DNA from: Spinellus fusiger
Taxonomy: Eukaryota > Mucoromycota > Mucoromycetes > Mucorales > Phycomycetaceae
Assembly (NCBI GenBank): GCA_025094145.1
Contig: JALLLS010000043.1
Location: forward strand, 124,001 to 188,000
Length of the DNA stretch: 64,000 bases
Direction: 5' to 3'
Shown here: in pieces, positions 1-10,346 of the stretch
Layout: every line of letters starts with the position of its first letter
Numbering within the stretch: position 1 is the first letter of the stretch
The notes under the pieces: model-generated
Database searches by the model: none
The model's input: only the letters and a program-made list of their open reading frames with translations
Told to the model about the DNA's origin: nothing
Program-made: the position numbers and the translations under genes

Positions 1-560
1 AGGGCCGCGTCCAAATTTTGTTTGGTCGAATATACCCTTATGTCCTTCCTAATGATCTTCTAGAGGTGGGCCCACAGATGCTTAATTAGATCGAGATAAA
101 GACTTTGCAAGGGCCAGTAAGGAATGGTTTCCACACCATTTGCTGTCTTCCCATTCTCGAGTTATCTTACGTAGATAGGGTCTAGCATTGTTCATCTGTA
201 GGCAGTAACTGACTCCAGGGTTTAGGATAGAGAGAAATGCTCGAGTTCATGGAATTAGACATCTCCCAAGACATTGGTGTACTTGTTGGAGTTTATCTTA
301 CTCTTCACTACGATCCATCTCTCAATATCCTCCCCACTAAAGCAGCTTATACCATCACACCACCACCTTCAGACTACCTTGTTTCCTGGAGATTCTCGGG
401 ATTAAAGGCCATTGTTGTATTCTGACTTTAATCCAAAGATTCTCCATGAATTGGCCAACAATGAGTAGTGTGCTGTGACATATCAGAATACTCTATGAAA
501 GCTTGAGTACACACAAGTACCATAGTAATCTCTGTATCATTTCACTGACCAGTCGTGACT
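1..560 (-). mobile_element. Tc1-like transposase remnant (3' part)
   Basis: Translation on the minus strand gives fragments typical of the C-terminal half of a Tc1/mariner DDE transposase, including a GGGVMV-like motif after position 370, but with many stops. It is the mirror of 42190-42748. It is a dead fragment and continues beyond the window start. Confidence 0.65.
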
Positions 561-799
561 ACAAATCAAACTTATTATCTCAGTGTACTATTAGACACTT
601 CATCAGAGCTGTTACCATCCATATATCCTAACAGGACAATAATGACTGATAGTTCTATAATGGAGTGCTTATCCAATGAACCAGCCATAATGTAGAAGCC
701 TGTGAAGGATAAGCACTCATAAAAGTATAAATAAGGAACCTTTGTTCACTCAATAAATATCTTGCCTTTGTTCAGTCTCGTTGTTTTACTTGTCCGAAC

Positions 800-1195
800 A
801 ATCTCACACAGGCAGACACAGCAGACACAGGCAGACACAGGTAGACACAGGTAGACACAGGCAGACACAGCAGACACAAGTAGACACAAGTAGACACGGG
901 TAGATATATAAAGACATAGGTGGGCATAGTTAGATATAATTAGGCATATACAGACAGATACAGCGGGCATAAGTGGGCATAGGTGAGCATAGATGGATAC
1001 AGGCGGCATAGATGGATAAAGGTGGCATAGATGAATAAAGGTGGGCATAAGTAGGCATAAGTGGGCATAGATGGATAAAAATAGATGTAGATAGACATAA
1101 TTAGAAATGGGTAGACATACACAAACACAGATACACACAGATACAGATACACACAGACAGACAGATACGGACAGACAGATACGGACGCAGACAGA
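800..1195. repeat. Minisatellite downstream of the cdc16 pseudogene
   Basis: Short degenerate repeats run through this stretch: units of about 10 bp like GGTAGACACA at 810-900, then units like GGTGGGCATA up to about 1080, then ACAGATAC/ACAGACAG up to the pseudogene stop. The mirror copy is 41630-41945 and has a different number of units, which explains part of the length difference between the arms. Long ORFs read through it on both strands, but they only reflect the repeat. Confidence 0.8.
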
Positions 1196-4100
1196 TTACA
1201 AGGCCTCTTCCTGGTCACTATTTCCTTTTTCTCTGCACTTCTTTTTCTGTTTTCTCTCGACCAAAAGAAAATCTTCCACACGTTCCTTGGCTGCAGCCAA
1301 CTCACTCTCAAAGAAAAGCTGTATCTTTTCGTGTTGAGGCAAGACCTCAGCACACAGCTCGCCAATTACCTTCTTATTCCCTGCATCCCTGAATGCAGTG
1401 GCGTCTTCTTTTCTCTTGACGCAAGCTTTGCTTGTGCTGTCAATGACTTCATTAAGTATGCTTCAGCAAGGCCCTTATCATTGCACACATGCTTGGCCTA
1501 AACAAGAAAGAAAAAAGAGTGTGTAAATTCTCTCTTGCCTATACTCTATATTGAGTGCTATTCATTACATACCTCTTCAAAATAGCGGATTGCTTTTTTA
1601 TATTGGCCTTGAAGATAGCATATCTCCCCTTTTGATATGCAGATATCATTGATATGCTCGTTGTATGTTTGTGCCAATTCAAACAACTGAAAGCACGGTC
1701 GTATTCTCTACACAGCAGCCATGCAAATGAGCAACCAACAAAAATAAATAAATAGAAAGAAAGATATACTTACTCTAGATGACGATAGCACTCTCCAAAA
1801 CTGCACCAAAGAGACTGCCAGAAATCATGCAGGTTCTCGTGCCTCTCATCTGTGGCCGCAGCTGCCATGCTCAACCCGTCTAGGGCAGCCCGGTAGCTAA
1901 TGTCATAATGAATCAACTGTGTATTTTCAACGTATTCAGTCCCACTTACTCTTTCTTTTTCAAATAGTAAATACCCATCTCAAGGTAGACATGGGGGTCA
2001 TTATTGCATATTGTCTTGCTTTTGGATAGGTTTTTAATGGCCATATCCAAATAACCAATAGCTAAACAATGCTTTGCGAGGGCCAGGTAGGGACGATGCG
2101 AACTGTTTTTTTTTAAAAAAGAATAACTCGTCAGTAAGTGTCGAAGCCACTAGCACACATTACCTCAACACCATCGTATTGCATTCCTCATAGGCCTTGA
2201 TGCCTGCTTCATGGTCACCCATGAAGACACATGCATCACCTAACCCCATCAAAGCGTACTCCATGCATGGATTATTATTCAAAACATCCCTAGTATCAAA
2301 AAACACATTCAGTTAGGATGAATGAAAGATATATATATAAAAGTATTGAGTTTTTCACTTACATGAAGTATTTTTTTGCAGAGGCATACTCCTCAATCAT
2401 AATGTGATACAGGCCTACTGCATACATTGTTTGGAACTTATTAGATAATAGATCCATAAGATCATTAATAAGATCGTAGAGTTCAACCTTCATCTTCAGC
2501 TCATAATAGCACAAGGCCAGGGTTGGGATGATCCGAACATAGTATGATCCTTCTGGCGTACTCTATAGAATAGAATTCTAGGCTTGAGTTGTCTGTTCTC
2601 CAATGACAATGGGTGGTGAATGTCCTTACCTCAGGCACACCTGCAGAGCCTCTCGATAATAACCGTTGCTGAAGTAGACCTCTGCTTTACTCACAACAAG
2701 TCTGTACAGTCTTTAGCCAAGGTGGGTTTCAACTACAGTTTCAGCTGCATCAACATCTCTGAGATGAGCGTACTACAGAGTTCAGTGAGTCCACGGAATG
2801 CGAAATAAGATCACTTACCTGTCTGATCTTCATGATACAAGATCGGATCACTTCATCATTGGATCCACAGTGTTTTATAGTCAAGACCGGTCACAAAGGC
2901 CCATTCTAATAGCCAGGTTATTATCCTTTCTTTTCTCATTCAAAAAAAACACATTGAAGTGTCATGACTCTTACCAACTTCTTCTGATAGTAGTTTGTTA
3001 TCTACTAAGAGGTCCAATGCCTAGACATCTCTTCGTTATTACATAGTTCTTGATATAAAATATAAAATAAAGTACTTTACCTCACAACACCGTGCATCTA
3101 TCATCAGTGCATTGATGAACTGAGCCGAGGCTAGCTCTGGTTGATCCAACTTCAGATAGGCCTTCCTCTTTCCAAATTGATCAAAGACTCAGTCTAATAA
3201 TGAATCAACACAAATACATTAGTACAAGACATAGGAAGTGAACAGAAGATTACTATCTATAGTGTGTTTTCTACTGTACCTTGATGGTGCTTGAGGGAGT
3301 CCACTCTATTTTCCCATACAAACAAACAAATGAACATAGTTAGTTACTTGGTTAGTTGCTTAGTTATTAATAAGAAATGGTACTTGCTTGTTGTATTGAA
3401 TAATGTATGGGCGCTAGTGTAGTCAAATGTTTCACTGTAACGTCCCATTGTGTTCTATAAGAAATAGATAGATACATAAGTACACATATACACACATACA
3501 CATGCATGTCTTTATACAGTGTTTTCTGTAGTTGCTTACCGCACACACAGCCGCAAAGTACTGGCCACGGACTTCATCCTTCACAAGATTGTCTCTCTTC
3601 AACAAATACAAGGCTTTTTGGTGTTGGCCTGTCTGCATGTAAAGTCCAATCAAGTCGAGATAGTCGCTGTTGGTTCTATCTACAGTGCACATATAAAAAA
3701 AGAGAATATTTCTTATTTAATATCCACATTCTTTCTCACTCTTACTCCCTTTTGTATTGAGTAGAGTATCTTTCTTACCTGACATGTCGGCAATCTTCTC
3801 AGCAAAGTAGATAGCATTGTAAGTTGAATGGCTATCCATCGCCCCCAGGTAGAGTTCTCTTAGTTGGCTCTTTATGTCCTTTTGGAAGACACTGGCCAGA
3901 GGTCGTTTTGTTTTTTCTTGAGGTTTAGCATCGCATTGGATGGCCTCATTATCTGACTTTTTTGTGGGAGCAACTGGGCTCAAGAGCAGGCTGGCTTCAT
4001 GCTTGTTAATGAGAGAGGGCTCTCTTGGGGTGTACTCTGCTGAGGACTCATTTTGACACAGTTCACTGCCGCTTTCAAGAGGGCGTTTTGGTGAAGAGTC

Positions 4101-4460
4101 AAAGGAGTGCTGGGAGATACAGTTTTCCTTTACAGGTGAGTGGTCCTGGATGTTGGCCTGGGAAGAGAGGTAGTCGCGTAGTGGAGACTCAGATGGATCT
4201 TGTCTCAGTGTGGACAAGAGACTGTGGGACATGTAAAAACGCGAACCTGACTGTCTTTCAGGAGACTGCGAGCCAGAGTGCAAGGAAGAGGGTCTTGCAG
4301 GAGACTGTTGGTGGTGGTGTCTTGTAGGTGACAGCAGAGAAGAGTGTCTTTTGGGACATTGAAGAGAGGAGGGTCTTGTAATAGACTTGATCGAAGAGTG
4401 ATTTTTGGTGGTTTTTGGGAGGGATTTTGAGGATCGGTGAGCAGAAGGTGTGTTTGTCAT
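1196..4460 (-). pseudogene. cdc16/APC6 pseudogene (inverted second copy)
   Basis: This matches the intact gene at 38343-41626 exon by exon. Exon 1 (227 codons, 3779-4460) is open. Later exons carry small deletions that break the frame: one base near 3160 (exon 5), two bases plus a three-base loss near 2850-2882 (exon 7), one base near 2548 (exon 9) and one base near 1391 (exon 14). In exon 5 the shift leads at once to a stop. Splice sites are mostly kept. Exons 7-8 (about 2640-2960) are clearly more diverged than the rest. A truncated N-terminal protein of roughly 300 residues could still be made if the gene is transcribed. Confidence 0.88.
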
Positions 4461-4559
4461 GGTGTATTAGACTATCAACGTGCAGACAATAGGTAGATTG
4501 CATGAATTATATTTATAGACCAATGTTTGTGACTGTCTAATGTCAACAGTAAAAATTTT

Positions 4560-5690
4560 TAGGCCATTTCGAATTCAGACAGTCTTTTCAGACTCCTACT
4601 TTATCTTAATGGTGCTATCACTTTATGAATTCATTGGCTAGAGACGTATAACTTTCAATACATAAAGATGGTAGTGTTGATAATACATAAGAGTGATTAT
4701 TATTTGTAGGTTGCTTAGTAACCACTGTTATTCTTTGGCATTAATAAAGGTATGATATCTCCGCCCCATTCTGGCAATGAGGATATCTGTCACTGCCTTC
4801 GATATCTTGCCCCATTCCAGCATCAGGGCAGTCCCTAACTATTATTTGGTGAAATATACCCTTCTGTCCTTCCTAATGGTATTCAATTAAGTCCACAGAC
4901 ACTCAATTAGATTGAGACCGGGATTATGTAAGGGCCAGTAAAGAGTCATTACTACACCTTAACTACTCTTTAATTGAGTTGTCTTGCTCTTATGGGATCT
5001 AGCATTGTTCATCTGTAAGTGGTAACTGACTCCAGACTCAAAGATAAAGAGATGTTCGAGTTCATGGAATTAGAAATCCCCCAAGACATCAATGTACTTG
5101 GTGGGGTTTATCCTGCCCTCTACTACGATCCACCTCCCAACACCCTCCCCACTGACACAGTCCTATACCATCACTCCACCACTTCCAAACTTCTCTGTTT
5201 CCAAGACATTCTCGGGATTAAGGGCCATACCATACTGCCTGATGACTTTGATTGCATTTTATAGCTCATCATTTCCCCTCTGGACTCATTGGACCAGACA
5301 ACCTCTTGCCACTGCTCATGTGTCCAACCAATGTGCTTACAGACCCACTGGAGTATTGTCTTGATACTTTGATGGCTATGCTTGTTCTGATGGCTATTTT
5401 GATCTAGTGGAAGTTCATTACTGCTCTTCTCAACCATTGGAGGGCTTTGTCGTTCAGTTTTCTCTTTCTGCCACTCTTGGGCGAGGGTTCAACTTGGTTG
5501 GTTTCCATGTAGTGCTTTACTGTGTCTCGTACAGTTGAAGCAGGCATGTTGAACATATAAGATACCTCGACCTGAGTAGATTTCAGGTTCAGCACCTTAT
5601 GCAAGATGGCTGAGCGAGTCTTGAGGCTGGTCTATTTCCCATACATCTTGAGGGTTTTGGTGAAGACATTCATGGTATTGAATGAGTGAG
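4560..5690 (-). mobile_element. Tc1-like transposon remnant next to the cdc16 pseudogene
   Basis: On the minus strand an N-terminal helix-turn-helix region (5404-5604, with STVRDTVKHYMETNQ) is followed by a middle part with HIGWTHEQWQEVVWSNESR (5290-5340), typical of Tc1 transposases, then by decayed C-terminal sequence. The mirror copy is 37061-38258. Frameshifts and stops leave no intact transposase. Confidence 0.75.
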
Positions 5691-5738
5691 ACATTACAAG
5701 AAAAGAAGTGTTATGAAAAAATAATAAGAAATAACATA

Positions 5739-6295
5739 CACTCTTTCCGGAAATTATTGGTGCAAAATTGAAAATGAAAACAACCATTCAATATTGAACA
5801 TGGATCAATTTATTTATGAAGATGGAAGTGAAAATCTTTACAACGAAGAGGAAGGGTTCAGTTACTGTTCTAGATATGGGCGTGGATAATGAGCAATACC
5901 TACTGCACAACGTCACAAACTTTGGACAATGCTTCTATCTATAAAAACAGGGACATTCAGCTTTGCATTAAGGGTGGAGGATATGGCTGTGTCTATCTTC
6001 CACCTTATTTGCCTGAGCTTAATCCTATGGAGCAGTTCTAGTCAGTTGTAGAGAGTAGACTCAAAAGAGAAGCTCTTTTGGATAAGGAGACATTATCCTC
6101 AACGACCTCATATTCTTTGTAATAAAGTGCTGCTTAGTGACTTACAAGGATTCTGTAGATAGTCTCAGTCCAGATTTGATAATTGTTTAGAAAGAATATG
6201 TTTATAATAAATTCATTTTTTTGGTGCACTTAGTGCATAAATGGAATGCACCAAATTCATGTTTATTTTTGCACCAATAATTTCCAGAAAGAGTG
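5739..6295 (+). mobile_element. Internally deleted DDE transposon with TIRs and TA duplication
   Basis: The ends are inverted repeats of about 29 bp: CACTCTTTCCGGAAATTATT at the left and its near-perfect complement at the right. Each end is flanked by TA (5737-5738 and 6296-6297), the hallmark of Tc1/mariner insertion. Inside, an N-terminal start with YEDGSENLYNEEEG (from 5800) and a C-terminal LPPYLPELNPMEQF (5998-6040) survive with most of the middle missing. It is 557 bp long, against about 1.3 kb for a full element. The remnant at 54809-55561 belongs to the same family. Confidence 0.85.
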
Positions 6296-6352
6296 TATGT
6301 TTTTTTTTGTAAAGGAGACTGAGCTCGGGATTTATTGTGAAAATCTAATTAA

Positions 6353-6633
6353 TGGACCACTGGAAACAGGTAGACAGATAGTACTAGGTGTTGTGCGTAA
6401 TAGACGAGATATAGTGTAGAGTATGAGCTGATAACAGATATCAGAATACCGTTTTTATTAAGACAAATTGAATACTATTTATAATGATATTTCTATAGTA
6501 CTATCCAATTTCTAAGTGCTAAATGTTAATGATAAAATAAATGAATGTGTGATTAATGGCGGGAAGAACCGAGAATTAACTGATAGAGAGGTGGGGTATG
6601 ATTAAATGTAGAGTGATAGATGTAGTCATCACA
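6353..6633 (-). mobile_element. LTR of a retrotransposon (281 bp)
   Basis: Read on the minus strand this begins TGTGATGACT and ends GGTCCA, the TG...CA ends of an LTR. A copy with the same 281-bp length and high similarity is at 62552-62832. Just outside its 5' end on the minus strand (6634-6655) is a purine-rich run, AAGGAGGGGGG, as expected for a polypurine tract before a 3' LTR. The coding scrap beyond it (LAELNVKEGGT, to about 6760) could be the end of a pol gene. The Ty3/gypsy class is a guess. Confidence 0.7.
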
Positions 6634-7202
6634 GTACCCCCCTCCTTAACGTTGAGCTCTGCGAGACGTACTGGGTGACAGTGGTGCATTTGGCTTGTTC
6701 TTATTAATAAAGTGCCATTACAATTTTCAATAATCATTTGAATGCCTATAAAGACCAAACCTCAGAAGAAGTATATGACATCCCAGTGCTCGACTTACAG
6801 TAAGCCATATAAATAAAAGGAGATATGCTTTTCTGTTCTAACATCACTGATGAAATTAATACACTATCTAACATGATAAAACAACAACCAGAATAATCAG
6901 CAAGACTCTAGTTATTTGAAATAGACAGGAAAAGGTCCTGCCCTGTACAAAGACTGTGTTAATAAAAGAGCTGATACTGCTAGGCCTATTATACCACCTT
7001 TCTAAAACATCGTGTCTTCTTTATTCAATATATTAGTAATAGACTCTTTTTGTTTTGTTTTCTTCTTCTACTATAATATCAAATAAAGAGCGGGTAGATT
7101 TGTGCCTTGGAAGATCTTCCATCATACCCAGGAGTCATGAACATACAAGCTAAAGTGAAAGTGAAATTGAAATAAAAAGAACAAAATAGAAACAATAATT
7201 TA
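6634..7202. other. Gene-free stretch, retrotransposon scrap then unassigned
   Basis: About 130 bases next to the LTR look like the last part of a retrotransposon pol gene on the minus strand. I see nothing recognisable in the rest (6770-7202) apart from A/T-rich intergenic sequence downstream of the ARMC7-like gene. Confidence 0.4.
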
Positions 7203-8094
7203 TTATAATACAGATGTTTGTCCTTGCCCCTTATTCCTTTGTGTCTCTCTAAAGTAGTCTTCCAAGAACAAAGAGGCTAGCACACTTATCTGTGCACTTC
7301 CATACTCCTGTTGTAGGACATGTAGACGCTGTTGTAGCTTAGGAGTGAGAATCACTAACCATCATAATAGAGTGTGTTTAATATTCTGTTCAAGATCACA
7401 CTCATAGACACTGTCATCTCTTTACCTTGTTGGCTTGAAAAGTCTATCATCAGCATAAGCAGTGTCATTGAATTGACTAGCATAGTTTTTGTGTGTTTTC
7501 CCGACTCTTCATACAGACATGCCATGATAGAGTGAAGAAATGCAGGTTCTGAGGTGATATAGGCGTGATGTCTTGGATCTGGATTCTCCTATTGTATAAA
7601 TAATGTACAAATACAATAGAGTCTATCCACTCTACCTAGGCATATATTGGCAAGTCCTCCCATGCCAAATTCCCTTAGTAGACGGTCTTCATTGAAAAGT
7701 GCGTCTGTAGAAAACAATGACCTGTGAGCCCACGACAAAAAGAGTACTTATTGGCAGTGTAGAGAGATCATTTTTTGCTTGCTTACCAAGAAATAGTGTT
7801 ACTACATTCAGCTTCCATAACCACCCATAGTTCATAGGGTCATAGGCAAAGTTACCTAGATTAGCAAGGATTTCCTGCTTTGCGTCTACAAAAGCAAAGT
7901 TAGCTGCCTACAGCCAAAGAAGTCCTCCTATTTGTTTCGTTCTGCTGCACAAGTCACCACTTACTCAGGTGTTTAGTAACAGTGTACTCTTGTACCAACT
8001 GCCTCAAGTAGCTTTCTCTATCAGAAGCGCTGTTTTTTGCATGACGCACTGGATGCTTTTTAGCAGGTGGCATTCTTAGAGTGTGTTCTCCCAT
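7203..8094 (-). CDS. ARMC7: ARMC7-like armadillo repeat protein
   Basis: Five exons (8094-7965, 7885-7787, 7704-7631, 7588-7426, 7354-7203) give about 205 residues, close to the 198 of human ARMC7. Residues around 45-60 read AKQEILANLGNFAYDPMNY, very close to the AKEQVLANLANFAYDP stretch of ARMC7. A LREFGMGGLANICL segment matches its second repeat, and the C-terminus SVLASLFLEDYF matches the family ending. ARMC7 is reported with late spliceosomes in animals; a role in splicing here is inference. The third donor is doubtful: GTAGAG would break the frame, while GTGGAT five bases on keeps it. The start lies 100 bp from that of the divergent PPR gene. Confidence 0.8.
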
Positions 8095-8194
8095 TGTATA
8101 GCCTTTATCTACCTGGTGCCTAATAAAAGACAGTCATGTCCAAGTAGTAAACAAAGTAAGTTCTCTTTAATAAAGGCAATTCCCTCTTCTTCCC
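8095..8194. promoter_or_regulatory. 100-bp divergent promoter, ARMC7-like / PPR
   Basis: Only 100 bases separate the two start codons, so both genes must share regulatory sequence or be transcribed from inside each other's 5' region. It is A/T-rich, and no known motif stands out. Confidence 0.6.
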
Positions 8195-10196
8195 ATGGTT
8201 TTGGCTGGACGCTTTCTGCTGAGACGCCTCAGTACTAGTCCTCTCATCTGGCAAAGTGCACGTAGGTGAACATAGTATAGCCTTGGGGTGCAGGGACCAA
8301 CAGAAGTGCCGATATTCATGTTTTCTCTCTTTTCAATGCCACGCCACGCATAAGCTAGAGGCATACCACATATACGATGGCTAACGACGCATGGCTCAAC
8401 TGAATCTATTGCCTTTGTTACTACTGATGCCAACATAACAGCATCGACCACCACCAGCATCAGTAGCATCAGCAGCAACAACAACAACAGCAGCACATTA
8501 ATAACACCAGAAGAATACCAAGAATCTGCTTATCATCAAATGACCCATATATTAGCCATTGCCTCAATTAAAAACCTTATGGGCGATGAGGTGCTTAAAA
8601 GATTCTCAATAATAGAAGACGAGCTAAAAAAAAATCAAGTGAAATACACAGAGCCTATCTACCGCTGTCTATTGAGTGCCCATGCACTGTGTGGAGACAC
8701 CAGTTTCATCATACCACTCTTCCAACGTATGATAGACGATGAGATAATACCCACTAGGAGGTGCATAAATGATGCTATGCATGTAAGTTTTCTTCTCTTC
8801 CTACATAAGAAGAATGGGTGGACTCATGATTCTGTGGGTGTAGTTTGCTGCTAGATTTGGTAAGAGTATCATCCAAGCACAGATTCTGGACTTGATGGAG
8901 CACTACCAATACAAGAAAACAACAAAAGTCTACGCAGCCATGTTATACTGCATGCGAGTGAATGAAGAAATAGAACGTGCCTTTGATACAGTGGAAGAGA
9001 TGAAGAAAAACAACATCAATACCAGTGTCTCTGTTTATCTCTCTCTGGTGCGTAGTGCATTGGATCTTGAATGTTCTTATACAGCCTACAAATTCATGAA
9101 AGAGGCACGCAGCCAGAGTGAATTTAATAAGACACACGAGCAGATCTGTATGCAAATCCTCCACTGTGCTGCCTACACTGGTGATGTGAGTGAATAATAG
9201 TAATCATCCTATGGTCCCCAGAGAAAAGTATATTTTTCTTTTCTTTTTGGGTGACAGACATTGGTACTGAAAAAAGAAAGCATATAGTATACGACGGTGA
9301 AAGAGATATGCCACCAAGGTCTTGAAGTAGGAGGATCATTGCCAGATGAAGGGCTCTGTTATTACTTACTACATGTGGCATCTAAGCACAACGATGCCAT
9401 CCTTGCTAACGATGTCATCCATGCCATTTCACAGCAGGGGATTCCTCTGAAAGAGAGCCATTTTGTTCCATTGATTGAGATATTTGCCTCTCTTCAGGAT
9501 TTTAAAGGCACATTTGATATTCTTCATACCATGCGCAGAATAGGCATTCAACCTGATAAACATTCAGCTGTCCCTATTGTCCATAAGCTAGGAAAGAACA
9601 TCACTGCCATATTACAAGCACGCAATGTCCTAGTAGATTTCTCAGACAGTGACAGTTTTAACAAAAGACTCGAGTATGACTTGTTGATTTATGCGTTTGC
9701 CTTTAATGCTAATTATGAGGAGGCAATGAGAACGTACTACATAGCAAAAGAAAAGGGAATTCCACCCACCACAGAAACACTCAATACACTGATAGACTCC
9801 TGCATCTTCTCCAAGCAGCCTGATGTGGGTGTGCGATTGTACAATGAGTTGCTATTAGAGAAAGTATCTCCTACAGCAACCACACTAAGCAAAATGGTGA
9901 CATTGATTACCCTGAAGGATGACTTTGAAGAGGCGTTTGTTTATTTGGAGAAGATGAAAGATAGTTCTATGGTTCCCTTGCGTGGTTGTTATTATAGACT
10001 CATTAACAGACTAGCCCACCAGAATGATCCTCGTCTGTCCATGGTACTGGAGGATCTGGAGGCATGTGGTTATACACTGTCTAGTAAGATACAGAGAGTG
10101 ATAGACTCAGCAAGCGAACACTTTCATCCTACAAAGAAAGTTATCAGAACGGAGAATGCACGGATCAATCGTCTCCGTAGAAAAGGATATCACTAA
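8195..10196 (+). CDS. Mitochondrial pentatricopeptide-repeat protein
   Basis: Four exons (8195-8265, 8359-8782, 8844-9185, 9288-10196) code for about 581 residues. The start was chosen because exon 1 encodes MVLAGRFLLRRLSTSPLIWQ, a clear Arg/Ser-rich mitochondrial presequence, and its phase-2 donor joins exon 2 in frame. A low-complexity Ser/Thr/Asn stretch follows (about residues 45-65). The rest is helical 35-residue repeats with PPR signatures, such as FDILHTMRRIGIQPDKHS, MRTYYIAKEKGIPPTTETLN and YNELLLEKVSPTATTLSK. Such proteins bind organelle RNA and act in its processing or translation. The exact orthologue is not clear. The C-terminus is basic (RINRLRRKGYH). It lies 150 bp upstream of the FOCAD-like gene on the same strand. 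Confidence 0.85.
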
Positions 10197-10346
10197 TAAA
10201 CAATATGTCTGTACTATAGAACATGCTATCCAAAATAAGAAAAGAAGAACTTCTTCCGTAGTGTAGTGTCCTATAAGAGAAAGAAAAATAAAGCACTATA
10301 GAAACCCACCTGCTTAAGGACTCTAGGGTGTGGAGGGAGAGTAAAA

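Larger units (their letters stand above)
1..5604 (-). repeat. Left arm of a ~5.6-kb inverted duplication
   Basis: The reverse complement of this stretch matches 37191-42748 closely over almost its whole length, with small indels. The first base pairs with about 42748, so the arm probably runs past the start of the window. It carries a cdc16 pseudogene, a minisatellite and pieces of Tc1-like transposons on both sides. Inward of about 5600 the similarity falls to roughly 75% by eye over the 5' part of the same transposon and then stops. The direction of copying is inferred from the state of the gene copies: this arm is broken and the right arm is intact. Confidence 0.9.

Noticed and set aside
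746..1365. Long Tyr/Pro/Leu/Cys-rich minus-strand frames
   Set aside because: They run through a minisatellite and antisense to the last cdc16 exon; composition reflects the repeat.
8167..8496. 109-codon minus-strand frame over the PPR 5' region
   Set aside because: Antisense to exons 1-2 of the PPR gene; the Leu/Met-rich start is the complement of a Ser/Asn repeat.
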